In this document: positions 8,872 through 17,721 of the stretch, piece after piece
How positions within the stretch are numbered: position 1 is the stretch's first letter
Layout: every line of letters begins with the position of its first letter
Assembly: GCA_046733355.1 (NCBI GenBank)
Contig: JBKPOZ010000032.1
Location: forward strand, 48,954-112,953
Length of the DNA stretch: 64,000 nt
Direction of reading: 5' to 3'
Source: VAZQ01 sp046733355
GTDB taxonomy: Bacteria; Pseudomonadota; Alphaproteobacteria; Rhizobiales; Xanthobacteraceae
Program-made: the position numbers and the translations under genes
Notes under the pieces: generated by a model
What the model saw: the letters and a program-made list of their open reading frames with translations, nothing else
The model's database searches: none
Told to the model about the DNA's origin: nothing

Positions 8872-9918
8872 TTAACGCCGACGAGCGGGTTCGGGCTGTC
8901 CGCCCGCTTGTTCCGCCTTCAGCCGTGCTATCGCAGCCGTGATCGGAGCAAAGGGGCCGAACTTGTGTTGCTCCGCAGAGAAGCCGTCTGCATACGGGCC
9001 GTAGGGTGCGTCCACCGGCTTTTCCAGCAGGTTGGGAAAGTCCTTGTCGAGGCCTGCTTTATGGGGGCGCGGTTGCGAAAGCACGTAGGCCGCAACGTCC
9101 CAGGCATCGTCCGCGCTCAGTTGCGGGTTCAGATAATCGGTGCCGTGCGGCATGTTGAAGTGAATGAAATTTGCCGCAGTAATCAGTCGCGCCATGCCGG
9201 CTCCGTCGTTGAAGCTGTCGCTCCCCCACAGGGGCGGCATGAGATAGCCGAGGTCGACTGTGGGCAGGCTGCGGCGCATGCCTTGCCCCTCGGTGCCGTG
9301 ACACGCGGCGCAGCTGTTCGTGTAGATCGTTCGTCCGCGCGCGGGATCGGCCGCACGATCGAGCTCCGGCATCCTGCCGGCGGCCATGCCCGGGAGAACT
9401 TCGCCGGGCGGCACCCCTGTCGAAAGGAATTTGATGTATGCGACCAGGGCCTGCATTTCAGGCGCGCCCCGCGGCAAGGCCTTGCCGTTCATGCTGCGGG
9501 TCATGCAGAAATCGAGACGATCCTCGATGGTCATCGACGCGCCGGAGCGCGCGCTGTAATGCGGGAATTCATCAAATATTCCGAACAGCGGAATGCCGAA
9601 CTTTTTGGTGCCGGCCTGAAGATGACAATTGCTGCACGCAAGATTGTTGCCGGCGAAGCGCTTGGCCGGATCCGGCACCTCGGGACCGATATGGGCATAG
9701 GTGGCGGTGATCAGATCGCGCCCCCGCCGCACCAGGCGCCCATGTGCATCGTCAGGCAGCGCGCTGATCTCCGGCACCGTCCAGATCGGCAATGCGGTAG
9801 ATTGAGCCAAGCTGCGCGCGATACCCAAATAGCCGCCGACGCAGGCGGCCAGGAAAACAAATGCGACGGCAACCGTGGCCACCGAAGCCTGCACATACAC
9901 GGACCATGTTCTCATCAT
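8872..9918 (-). CDS. Dihaem cytochrome c, thiosulfate dehydrogenase (TsdA)-like
   Basis: 348 residues with an N-terminal membrane helix (about residues 10-35) that exports and perhaps anchors it. Two haem motifs are visible: CSNCH at 95-99 and CAACH at 203-207. The segment FCMTRSMNGKALP contains a cysteine at about 138, placed like the Cys ligand of haem 1 in TsdA, and PPLWGSDSFNDGAGM fits the same family. TsdA oxidises thiosulfate to tetrathionate or does the reverse, passing electrons to a c-type partner; no partner gene adjoins. A general electron-transfer cytochrome is the alternative. Same strand as the binding protein upstream, 25 bases apart. Confidence 0.85.
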   Translation of the reverse strand: MMRTWSVYVQASVATVAVAFVFLAACVGGYLGIARSLAQSTALPIWTVPEISALPDDAHGRLVRRGRDLITATYAHIGPEVPDPAKRFAGNNLACSNCHLQAGTKKFGIPLFGIFDEFPHYSARSGASMTIEDRLDFCMTRSMNGKALPRGAPEMQALVAYIKFLSTGVPPGEVLPGMAAGRMPELDRAADPARGRTIYTNSCAACHGTEGQGMRRSLPTVDLGYLMPPLWGSDSFNDGAGMARLITAANFIHFNMPHGTDYLNPQLSADDAWDVAAYVLSQPRPHKAGLDKDFPNLLEKPVDAPYGPYADGFSAEQHKFGPFAPITAAIARLKAEQAGGQPEPARRR

Positions 9919-9943
9919 AAGCTACCCGAGATGGTAGGCAGAA

Positions 9944-10933
9944 TTACTCGATCACCTGGTTGGCGCGCAGCAGGATCGTTTCCGGAATGGAGAGGCCCAT
10001 GGCCTTGGCGGCCTTGAGATTCACGATAAGCTCGAATTTGGTCGCTTGCTCGACCGGAAGATCGCCCGGCTTGGCTCCCTTGAGCACCCGGTCAACGTAT
10101 GTTGCCAGTCGACGCCATGTGTCGAAAATGCTGGTGAAATACGCCATGACCCCGCCGTCAGGGATGTAATCGAGATTTCCATACACTGCAGGAAGTCGAT
10201 GGCGCGCGGCGAAGCCGATGATTTTTTCGCGGTTAGAGACGAGATTCGCGTCCGATTCGACAATCAATCCGCTGGGGCGCATGGCCGCTATTGCCTCAAG
10301 CGCGCGATCGATTTCCTCAGGGTCCCGTGCAGTGAAATATTTTACTTCAAGGCCAAGGCTTGCCGCCGCCATCTGGATGCGATCGAGGTAAATGGTACCA
10401 GAAGCGCTCAGTATCGCGACTGTCGTGACCTGGGGAAAGGTTTCCTTGAGTATCTCCAGCCATTTTTCGCTTAGCGTTGCACTTGCGGTCAGCGACATGC
10501 CGGTAATGTTGCCGCCAGGTCTCGCCAGGCTCCTCACGAACCCGGAAGCAAGGAGATCGGGCGTCGTGGCAATGATGGGAATTGTTGAGGTGGCTTGAAC
10601 CAGAGCTCGGGTTATCTGAACACCGGGCGATAGGAACAACGCCACGTTCAGCTGCAGCAGTTCCGCGATAATCTCAGGTAGTCGATCCGGGTTGGAGTCG
10701 GCGTAACGCTCTTCCAGAACGAAATGACGTCCCTCTGCATAGCCGAGATCGCGCATACCTTGCCGGAATCCCTCCCGCGTCGAATGCTCCGAACCCTTTG
10801 CACCAATCCAGATGTAGCCGAGGCGCGCCGGCTTCGGGATTGCTTGGGCGTATGCGCGCACTGCGAGCGCCGGGGTGGTGCCGAGCAGGAGAGTGAATTC
10901 TCGGCGTGTCAAATGATCCAACCGCATTGCCAT
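9944..10933 (-). CDS. ABC-type substrate-binding protein (PF04392-like)
   Basis: 329 residues. The N-terminus (TRREFTLLLGTTPALAVRAYA) is a signal peptide with an RR pair that may use the Tat route. The body follows the two-lobe fold of the ABC_sub_bind family: ARLGYIWIGAKGSEH, FRQGMRDLGYAEGRHF, the LARPGGNITGMS turn and YGNLDYIPDGGVMAYF near the hinge. Relatives bind amino acids or aromatic compounds, but most are orphans as here, where no permease or ATPase gene is adjacent. Ligand unknown. It heads the minus-strand run that ends in the amidase. Confidence 0.88.
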   Translation of the reverse strand: MAMRLDHLTRREFTLLLGTTPALAVRAYAQAIPKPARLGYIWIGAKGSEHSTREGFRQGMRDLGYAEGRHFVLEERYADSNPDRLPEIIAELLQLNVALFLSPGVQITRALVQATSTIPIIATTPDLLASGFVRSLARPGGNITGMSLTASATLSEKWLEILKETFPQVTTVAILSASGTIYLDRIQMAAASLGLEVKYFTARDPEEIDRALEAIAAMRPSGLIVESDANLVSNREKIIGFAARHRLPAVYGNLDYIPDGGVMAYFTSIFDTWRRLATYVDRVLKGAKPGDLPVEQATKFELIVNLKAAKAMGLSIPETILLRANQVIE

Positions 10934-11098
10934 TCATGCGTGAGGGCTGCACAGCCATTTTACCGGCTTTCGACCAAACGTCATGCTCCACCGCAGGAAA
11001 AACTTGGATACCCGGTGACCGATGAAATCCATTTGGATATTCTGCCGGGCGCTTTGAGATTCCCAGCCATGGCGAGCGAGGCACAGCGGAAATCGTCC

Positions 11099-12247
11099 AT
11101 GACCATTGATCTGATCCTGCGCGGCGGCCGCGTAATCGATCCTTCGCAGAAGCTCGACACCGTGACCGACGTCGCCTTTGCCAAGGGCAAGGTGGCGCAG
11201 ATCGGAACGGGATTGAAGGCCGACTCCCAGACCGAGATTCGCGACGTTTCGGGCACCATCGTTTCGCCGGGTCTGATCGACCTGCATACGCATGTGTACT
11301 GGGGAGGCACTTCGCTGGGCATCGACGCCGAGGATTTCTGCCGGAAATCCGGCGTGACGACGGCGATCGACACTGGGAGCGCCGGACCCGGTAATTTTGC
11401 CGGCTTTCGCAAGCACGTGATCGAGCCTAGCGCCGTGCGCATTCTTGCTTTTCTTCATGTCTCGTTTGCCGGAATTTTCGGCTTCTCCCGCCGCGTCATG
11501 GTGGGCGAGAGCGAGGAGCTTCGCCTGATGGCGCCGCGCGATGCAATCGAAGTGGCGAATGCCAACCGCGACATCATTATCGGCATCAAGGTCCGCATCG
11601 GTGCGCACGCTTCCGGACGCTCTGGCATGGTGCCGCTCGACATTGCGCTGCAGGTCGCGGAAGAGGTCGGCATGCCGGTCATGGCGCATATCGATGAGCC
11701 GCCGCCGAGCTATGAAGAAGTGATCGCGCGGCTGCGGCCCGGTGACATTCTGACCCATGCATTCCGCCCGTGGCCGAATTCGCCGGCCACGGCGCAGGGC
11801 ACCGTCAAACCGGCAGTACGCGAGGCGCGAGAGCGCGGCGTGCTGTTCGACATCGGCCACGGCATGGGTTCTTTTGCGTTCAAGACCGCGCGCGCCATGC
11901 TCGCCAACGGTTTTTATCCGGACACGATCTCTTCGGACGTGCATGCCCTGTGCATCAATGGGCCGGCATTCGACCAGGTTACCACCATGTCGAAGTTCCT
12001 GTGTCTGGGGATGGAGCTGCCGCACGTGATTGCCGCATCAACAGCCAATGCAGCATTCGCCTTACGGCGACTGGAGCTCGGCAGTCTCAAGCCGGGCAGC
12101 GCGGGGGACGCGAGCATTCTGTCGGTGAACGAGGGCCGGTTCGATTATGTGGATGTCGTCGGCGAGCACCTCACCGGCGATCGCAGGATTGTCGCGGAAG
12201 GCGTGGTGATCGGCGGCCGCTGGTGGCATCCGCGCCCCTCGAACTGA
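11099..12247 (+). CDS. Amidohydrolase/deacetylase family metallo-hydrolase
   Basis: 382 residues from the ATG giving the usual family start MTIDLILRGGRVIDPSQKLD; an in-frame ATG at 11069 would add ten residues and cannot be excluded, as neither has a strong ribosome site. Metal-site features of the amidohydrolase barrel are HTHVY, the lysine in IIGIKVRIGAHASG, MAHIDEPPPS, LTHAFRP and SSDVHALCINGP. Characterised relatives such as Atu3266 and EF0837 cleave acetyl esters of hydroxy acids rather than dihydroorotate, so a dihydroorotase label would mislead. It stands alone, divergent from the ABC binding protein gene. Confidence 0.9.
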   Translation: MTIDLILRGGRVIDPSQKLDTVTDVAFAKGKVAQIGTGLKADSQTEIRDVSGTIVSPGLIDLHTHVYWGGTSLGIDAEDFCRKSGVTTAIDTGSAGPGNFAGFRKHVIEPSAVRILAFLHVSFAGIFGFSRRVMVGESEELRLMAPRDAIEVANANRDIIIGIKVRIGAHASGRSGMVPLDIALQVAEEVGMPVMAHIDEPPPSYEEVIARLRPGDILTHAFRPWPNSPATAQGTVKPAVREARERGVLFDIGHGMGSFAFKTARAMLANGFYPDTISSDVHALCINGPAFDQVTTMSKFLCLGMELPHVIAASTANAAFALRRLELGSLKPGSAGDASILSVNEGRFDYVDVVGEHLTGDRRIVAEGVVIGGRWWHPRPSN

Positions 12248-12282
12248 TTGGTCGCGGTGTTCTCGCGGGAGTAATCACGGTC

Positions 12283-12305
12283 ACCCGCGGGCTTGACCCG
12301 CGGGT
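12283..12305. repeat. Palindromic element left of GIY-YIG gene
   Basis: Perfect nine-base arms ACCCGCGGG and CCCGCGGGT around the loop CTTGA, followed by CCATCTTCTTCGCAAAGA, which can form a second small hairpin. It has the same plan as the first two hairpins of the cloverleaf repeat at 18686 and is in inverted orientation to the copy at 12751. Confidence 0.85.
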
Positions 12306-12378
12306 CCATCTTCTTCGCAAAGAGGATTGCTGGCCAATCAGCTCCATGCGGCACTCAGCTCGAGCATGACGACGTTTT

Positions 12379-12735
12379 CTATTGTACGATTTCGTCGTAA
12401 AGGTCGCGCCACTCTGGATTCATCGAGACTATTAGATCGATATTCCACTCGCGAGGCCAATGCTTGATGTTCTTTTCGCGTTGTATCGCGGCGAGAGCTG
12501 TTTCATGGTGCTCATAGTAAACTAGTCTCTTGACACAATAACGTCTTGTGAACCCGGGGACCAACCCCTCCCGATGCTCGTAAACCCGGCGAATTAGATC
12601 ATTCGTCACGCCCACATACAGCGCCCCACCCGGACGACTGGCTAGGATATAGACCCAGAATGCGGCTTCTTCGCTTTCCCGCATTGATCCGACAATCTCG
12701 GTTCCATAAACGTCAGATACTTTGCGCAACTGCAT
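12379..12735 (-). CDS. Short GIY-YIG nuclease-family protein
   Basis: 118 residues, or 102 if the ATG at 12687 is used. The GIY-YIG core is present as WVYILASRPGGALYVGVTND, followed by LIRRVYEHREGLVPGFT and the family tail AIQREKNIKHWPREWNIDLI with NPEWRDLYDEIV. Family members are UvrC-like or Slx1-like single-domain endonucleases; many small copies in Hyphomicrobiales have no assigned role. The gene is bracketed by inverted copies of a palindromic element (12283 and 12751), which invites comparison with nuclease-mobilised repeats. It is alone between unrelated genes. Confidence 0.93.
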   Translation of the reverse strand: MQLRKVSDVYGTEIVGSMRESEEAAFWVYILASRPGGALYVGVTNDLIRRVYEHREGLVPGFTRRYCVKRLVYYEHHETALAAIQREKNIKHWPREWNIDLIVSMNPEWRDLYDEIVQ

Positions 12736-12750
12736 TTACGAAGCGGATGG

Positions 12751-12773
12751 ATGCCCGGGTCAAGCCCGGGCAT
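12751..12773. repeat. Palindromic element right of GIY-YIG gene
   Basis: Arms ATGCCCGGG and CCCGGGCAT are perfect over nine bases around TCAAG. Read on the minus strand it gives loop CTTGA followed by CCATCCGCTTCG, matching the plan of the copy at 12283. It lies 15 bases upstream of the first possible start of the GIY-YIG gene. Confidence 0.85.
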
Positions 12774-12885
12774 GACGTGGGCAACCGGGCGTTGACGCCG
12801 CCGGGCGTGTCGCGCCATGCTGGCATACACTTTGCTTGAACGAATGAGTGCTGGAGAGCAGCACCGGACAGTGGGAGATCAGCTC

Positions 12886-14490
12886 ATGGATCGCAGAACG
12901 GTTCTCAAAGGCTTCGCAGGTGCGGGCACGCTGGCAGTGACGGCCAACTTTCCGGCGCCGGCTATCGCGCAGGGCACCGCAGCAAAAACCCTGCGGTTCG
13001 TGCCGCAAGCCAATCTCGCAAATTTCGATCCCATCTGGGGCACGCAGTATGTGGTGCGCAATGCATCCGCCATGGTGTGGGACACGCTCTATGGGTCCGA
13101 CGACAAGCTGCAGCCACAGCGGCAGATGGCGGAATCGGAGGAGGTATCCTCTGATGGTCTGACCTGGACCTTCCGGTTGCGCCCCGGGTTGAAGTTTCAC
13201 GATGGCGAGCCGGTGCGGGCGAAGGACGTGGTGGCAAGCCTCGCCCGCTGGTCTTCCCGCGATCAGTTGGGACTATCGATCAAAACGATCCAGCAGGAGC
13301 TCACCGCCGTCGACGATCGCACCTTCAAATGGGTGCTCAAGAAGCCGTTTCCCAAGATGCTGCTGGCACTGGGCAAGGTCAGCACGCAGGTGTGCTTCAT
13401 CATGCCGGAGCGGATCGCGCAGACAGATCCGTTCAAACAGATCACCGAATATGTCGGCAGCGGTCCGATGCGGTTCGTCAAAGACGAGTGGGTACCCGGG
13501 GCCAAAGCCGTATTCGAGAAGTTTCCCGATTATGCGCCGCGGAAGGAGCACGCTTCCTGGCTGGCGGGCGGCAAGCGCATGCTGGTCGACCGGATCGAAT
13601 GGGTCATCATGCCCGATCCGGCGACCGCCGCAGCGGCATTGCAGAGTGGAGAGATAGACTGGTGGGAAACTCCCATTCCCGATCTGGTGCCGCTGTTGCG
13701 CAAGAACCGCAATATTGCGGTCGACATCGCCGACCCGCTGGGAAACATCGGCGCGTTTCGCATGAACCATCTCTATCCCCCGTTCAAGGACGTGCGCGCG
13801 CGCCGCGCCATCCTCATGGCCATGAGCCAGGAAGATTACATGCGCGCCATCGTCGGCGATGACGACGCTCTGTGGAAGCCGCTGCCAGGCTTCTTCACGC
13901 CTGGTACTGCTCTGTACAACGAAGAGGGCGGCGAGATCCTCAAGGGCAAGCGCGACATCGATGGAGCGAAGAAGCTGCTCGAGCAAAGCGGCTACGCGGG
14001 CCAGCCGGTCACCTGCCTGGTGGCGCAGGATTTATCCTACACCAAAGCGCAAGGAGACGTGACGGCCGATCTGCTCAAGCGCCTCGGCATGAACGTCGAT
14101 TTCGTCGCAACGGACTGGGGCACCGTCGGTGCGCGGCGTTCGCAGAAAACGGAGCCGGGCCACGGCGGCTGGCAAATGTTTCACACCTGGCATGCGGGTG
14201 CCGATTGCGTGAATCCCGCCGTCTCCATCGGGGTGCGTGCGAACGGCGACAAAGCTTGGTTCGGCTGGCCGGACATTCCGCCGGTGGAGAAGGAGATAAC
14301 GGCGTGGTTCGACGCCACGTCGGTTGAGGAGGAGAAGGCCGCGATGCGGCGGCTGAACAAGGCGGCGCTCGAGGGCGTGGTCTATGCGCCGACGGGCTTC
14401 TTCCTCAATTACCAGGCCTGGCGCAAAAATGTGAGCGGCGTCGTCAAAGGTCCGCTGCCGTTCTTCTGGGAGGTCGGCAAGGCCGCCTGA
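12886..14490 (+). CDS. Peptide/nickel-type ABC substrate-binding protein, paralogue 1 of 3
   Basis: 534 residues from the ATG behind GGGAG (12873-12877). Signal peptide MDRRTVLKGFAGAGTLAV has an RR pair and probably ends at IAQ. The mature protein is an SBP family 5 (DppA/OppA) binding protein: LANFDPIWGTQYVVRNAS, then LTWTFRLRPGLKFHDGEPV, the standard family signature. It delivers a peptide or other amphiphilic solute in the periplasm to the permease encoded by the following genes. The next two genes are close copies of it, 19 and 28 bases apart. Ligand unknown; the SRP-independent export is inferred. Confidence 0.93.
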   Translation: MDRRTVLKGFAGAGTLAVTANFPAPAIAQGTAAKTLRFVPQANLANFDPIWGTQYVVRNASAMVWDTLYGSDDKLQPQRQMAESEEVSSDGLTWTFRLRPGLKFHDGEPVRAKDVVASLARWSSRDQLGLSIKTIQQELTAVDDRTFKWVLKKPFPKMLLALGKVSTQVCFIMPERIAQTDPFKQITEYVGSGPMRFVKDEWVPGAKAVFEKFPDYAPRKEHASWLAGGKRMLVDRIEWVIMPDPATAAAALQSGEIDWWETPIPDLVPLLRKNRNIAVDIADPLGNIGAFRMNHLYPPFKDVRARRAILMAMSQEDYMRAIVGDDDALWKPLPGFFTPGTALYNEEGGEILKGKRDIDGAKKLLEQSGYAGQPVTCLVAQDLSYTKAQGDVTADLLKRLGMNVDFVATDWGTVGARRSQKTEPGHGGWQMFHTWHAGADCVNPAVSIGVRANGDKAWFGWPDIPPVEKEITAWFDATSVEEEKAAMRRLNKAALEGVVYAPTGFFLNYQAWRKNVSGVVKGPLPFFWEVGKAA

Positions 14491-14509
14491 GCCGCACAAA
14501 GGGCGGCAC

Positions 14510-16105
14510 GTGGATCGTAGAGCATTCCTGAAGCGGGCTAGCGCAGCGGCTGCTGCGATTGGCGGGCTTGCCAAGCCCGCGATGTCACAAGGCGTAGCCG
14601 CGCGGACGCTGCGCCTCGTGCCCCATGCCGATCTCGCCAATTTCGATCCGATCTGGACCACGGCCTACATTGCGCGCAATGCCGGCCTCCTGGTGTACGA
14701 CACGCTCTACGGCGTCGACAGCCGGCTGGCGCCGCAGCGCCAGATGATCGAGTCCGAAGAAGTGTCTGCAGATGGTTTGATCTGGACATTTCGGCTGCGG
14801 CCGCACTTGAAATTCCATGATGGCGAGCCGGTCCTGGCACGGGATGCGGTCACCAGCATCCGGCGCTGGGCCGCACGCGAGCCGATGGGCCAGATGATCA
14901 AGGCAATCGAGAATGAGCTCGCCCCCATCGATGATTGGACCTTCCGCTGGTCACTGCAGCGGCCGTTTCCGAGAATGCTGTCGGCGCTGGGCACGATCTC
15001 GACGCCGTGCTGTTTCATCATGCCGATGCGCATCGCTGCAACTGATCCGTTCAAGCAGATCAATGAGCATATCGGCAGCGGCCCCATGCGCTTTATGAAA
15101 AGCGAGTGGCTGCCGGGTGCGCGTGCGGTGTTCGAAAAATTTCCGGATTACGTGCCGCGTCAGGAACCCGCCTCTTGGCTTGCGGGCGGCAAGCGCATGC
15201 TGGTGGATCGCGTCGAGTGGGTCGTCATTCCAGATCCGGCCACGGCCGCGGCGGCGCTGCAGAGCGGGGAGGTGGACTGGTGGGAGCGGCCGCTGCCGGA
15301 TCTCATTCCGATCCTGCGCAAGAACCGCAGCATCACCTGCGATATCTGCGATCCGCTCGGCTTCACCGGCTTGCTCTGCATGAATCACCTGTACCCGCCG
15401 TTCAAGGACGTGCGGGCTCGGCGCGCCATCCTGATGGCCATGAGTCAGGAAGATTACATGCGCGCCTATGTGGGTGACGACAAAACGTTGTGGAAGCCGA
15501 TGCCCGGATTCTTTGTTCCAGGATCGCCGCTTTACAACGAGGAGGGCGGAGAGATTCTGAAAGGTCCCCGCGATCTGAAAGCCGCGAAGCGCCTCCTGGC
15601 GCAAAGCGGTTATGCGGGTGAGCCGATCGTCTTAATGGCCGCGCAGGACTTGCCGGCCCACAAAGCCTGGGGCGATGTCACTGTCGACCTGCTGCATCGG
15701 CTTGGAGTCAATGTCGATTTTATCGCCGCCGATTGGGGTACCGTAGTCGCCCGCCGGGCGCAAAAATCTTCTCCCGGCCAGGGCGGGTGGCATCTCTATC
15801 ACACCCAAGTGTTCGGTGTGGACGCGGTTGATCCTTCAAACAAGTTCATGCGCGCCAATGGCGAGAAGGCCATGTTCGACTGGCCGAATATCCCGGAGGT
15901 CGAAGCGGAGATCGCTGCCTGGTTCAATGCGAATTCGCCTGCCGAGGAGCAGGCGGCGGCACGCCGCCTGAACCGCGCCGCGCTCGATCACGCAATCTAC
16001 GCCCCGCTCGGATCGTATCTGTTCCAACAGGCGTGGCGAAAGAACGTGACCGGGATAGAGCGCGGCCCGGCGCCATTTTTCTGGAACGTCGCCAAGGCGG
16101 CGTGA
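14510..16105 (+). CDS. Peptide/nickel-type ABC substrate-binding protein, paralogue 2 of 3
   Basis: 531 residues from a GTG start (MDRRAFLKRASAAAAAIGG), again with an RR-type signal peptide. The alignment with its neighbours is nearly gap-free: LANFDPIWTTAYIARNAG, LIWTFRLRPHLKFHDGEPV, RAILMAMSQEDYMRAYVGDD. Differences concentrate around the binding lobes, for instance SITCDICDPLGFTGLLCMNH where copy 1 has AVDIADPLGNIGAFRMNH, and HLYHTQVFGVDAVDP where copy 1 has MFHTWHAGADCVNP. These changes suggest a different ligand, served by the same permease. No sign of decay. Confidence 0.93.
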   Translation: MDRRAFLKRASAAAAAIGGLAKPAMSQGVAARTLRLVPHADLANFDPIWTTAYIARNAGLLVYDTLYGVDSRLAPQRQMIESEEVSADGLIWTFRLRPHLKFHDGEPVLARDAVTSIRRWAAREPMGQMIKAIENELAPIDDWTFRWSLQRPFPRMLSALGTISTPCCFIMPMRIAATDPFKQINEHIGSGPMRFMKSEWLPGARAVFEKFPDYVPRQEPASWLAGGKRMLVDRVEWVVIPDPATAAAALQSGEVDWWERPLPDLIPILRKNRSITCDICDPLGFTGLLCMNHLYPPFKDVRARRAILMAMSQEDYMRAYVGDDKTLWKPMPGFFVPGSPLYNEEGGEILKGPRDLKAAKRLLAQSGYAGEPIVLMAAQDLPAHKAWGDVTVDLLHRLGVNVDFIAADWGTVVARRAQKSSPGQGGWHLYHTQVFGVDAVDPSNKFMRANGEKAMFDWPNIPEVEAEIAAWFNANSPAEEQAAARRLNRAALDHAIYAPLGSYLFQQAWRKNVTGIERGPAPFFWNVAKAA

Positions 16106-16133
16106 TCACTCCGCGTGCGTAGGTCCTGCGCAA

Positions 16134-17717
16134 ATGAATCGTAGGCAATTTCTGAAAACACTGCGTGGCGCGGGTGCACTCGCCGCAGCGGGCGGGATCG
16201 CGAGTCCGGCCGTTTCGCAACGGGCGGCGGCACGCACCCTGCGCTTCGTGCCGCAGGCCGATCTCGCAAATTTCGATCCGATCTGGAACACGCAATACAA
16301 CGTGCGCAACGGAGCAGCACTGGTCTGGGACATGCTGTACGGCGTCAACGACCAGCTCAAACCGCAGCGTCAAATGGTCGAAGCCGAAGAACTATCGGCC
16401 GATCGCCTGATCTGGACCTTCCGGTTGCGCCCCGGACTCAAGTTTCACGATGGTGAGCCGGTACTGGCCAAGGACGTTGTCGCGAGTCTCGCGCGATGGG
16501 AAGCGCGCGACAACATGGGCCTGATGATCAAGGCCATCGAGGACGAGCTCATCGCGGTGGATGACCGCACGTTCCGCTGGCGCCTGAAGCGGCCTTATTC
16601 GAAATTGCTGGTCGCGCTCGGAAAGGTGGGCACGCCGTCATGCTTCATCATGCCGGCGCGCATTGCGGCGACCGACCCCTTCAGGCCGATCAGCGAGTAT
16701 GTCGGCAGCGGGCCGATGAAGCTCGTCCGGGACGAATGGGTGCCGGGTGCGCGGGCAGTATTCGAAAGTTTTTCCGATTACGTGCCGCGCCAGGAGCCGG
16801 GCTCATGGCTTGCGGGTGGAAAACGGATTCTTGTCGATCGCATCGAGTGGATCGTGATGGCTGATCCGGCAACCGCCTCGGCTGCCCTGCAAAACGGGGA
16901 AGTCGACTGGTGGGAAACTCCCATCGCAGACCTCGTCCCGGTGCTCACGAAGAGCCGTGGCGTGAGAGTCGATGTCGCCGATGCGCTCGGCAATCTCGGC
17001 AGCTTCCGCATGAATCACCTGCATCCGCCGTTCAACAACGTGCATGCGCGGCGCGCGATCCTCACCGCCATGAACCAGGAGGACTATATGCGCGCCGTCA
17101 TCGGATACGATGCCTTTTGGAAGCCGCTGCCCGGCTTCTTCACGCCTGGCACCCCGCTTTACAGCGAAGAGGGAGGCGACATCCTCAAAGGTCGTCGCGA
17201 CCTCGATGCGGCCAAGCGCCTGCTCGACAAAAGCGGCTACGCGGGCCAACCGGTCACGTGTCTGGTGGCTCAGGATTTGCAAATCGCGAAAGGGCAGGGC
17301 GAGGTCACGGCCGATCTGCTCAAGCGCCTAGGCATGAACGTGGATTACAATGCCATCGATTGGGGCACGACCGCTGCCCGGCGCGCGCAGAAATCCGGCT
17401 GGAACATGTTCCACACCTGGCACGCCGGCGCCGTTTGCGTCGATCCTTCAAGCTACACGGCGATCCGCGCGAATGGCGAGAAGGCCTGGTTTGGCTGGCC
17501 GACGAGTGAGAAGGTCGAAAGCGAGATTACCGCATGGTACGAGGCAACCAGTTTCGCCGAAGAGAAGGCGGCGATCGCTCGACTCAACCGCGCCGCATGC
17601 GAGGACGTCATCTACGGTCCGACCGGGTTCTTCCTCACGCATCAGGCCTGGCGGTCAAACGTCACGGGGATCGTTAAGGGGCCGCTGCCGTTCTTCTGGG
17701 GCGTGAGCAAGACGTAA
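16134..17717 (+). CDS. Peptide/nickel-type ABC substrate-binding protein, paralogue 3 of 3
   Basis: 527 residues. Signal peptide MNRRQFLKTLRGAGALAA, ending near AVSQ. It resembles copy 1 more than copy 2 in the pocket region (RVDVADALGNLGSFRMNH, MFHTWHAGAVCVDP). It ends 4 bases before the first permease gene, so it is the copy most tightly coupled to the transporter. Three tandem binding proteins before one permease set are unusual and imply either a broader ligand range or a dosage effect. Function otherwise as for the first copy. Confidence 0.93.
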   Translation: MNRRQFLKTLRGAGALAAAGGIASPAVSQRAAARTLRFVPQADLANFDPIWNTQYNVRNGAALVWDMLYGVNDQLKPQRQMVEAEELSADRLIWTFRLRPGLKFHDGEPVLAKDVVASLARWEARDNMGLMIKAIEDELIAVDDRTFRWRLKRPYSKLLVALGKVGTPSCFIMPARIAATDPFRPISEYVGSGPMKLVRDEWVPGARAVFESFSDYVPRQEPGSWLAGGKRILVDRIEWIVMADPATASAALQNGEVDWWETPIADLVPVLTKSRGVRVDVADALGNLGSFRMNHLHPPFNNVHARRAILTAMNQEDYMRAVIGYDAFWKPLPGFFTPGTPLYSEEGGDILKGRRDLDAAKRLLDKSGYAGQPVTCLVAQDLQIAKGQGEVTADLLKRLGMNVDYNAIDWGTTAARRAQKSGWNMFHTWHAGAVCVDPSSYTAIRANGEKAWFGWPTSEKVESEITAWYEATSFAEEKAAIARLNRAACEDVIYGPTGFFLTHQAWRSNVTGIVKGPLPFFWGVSKT

Positions 17718-17721
17718 GCGC

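Noticed and set aside
10724..11098. Longer start for the metallo-hydrolase
   Set aside because: The extra 125 residues overlap the divergent ABC binding protein gene and are not part of the amidohydrolase fold, which begins at MTIDLILRGG.
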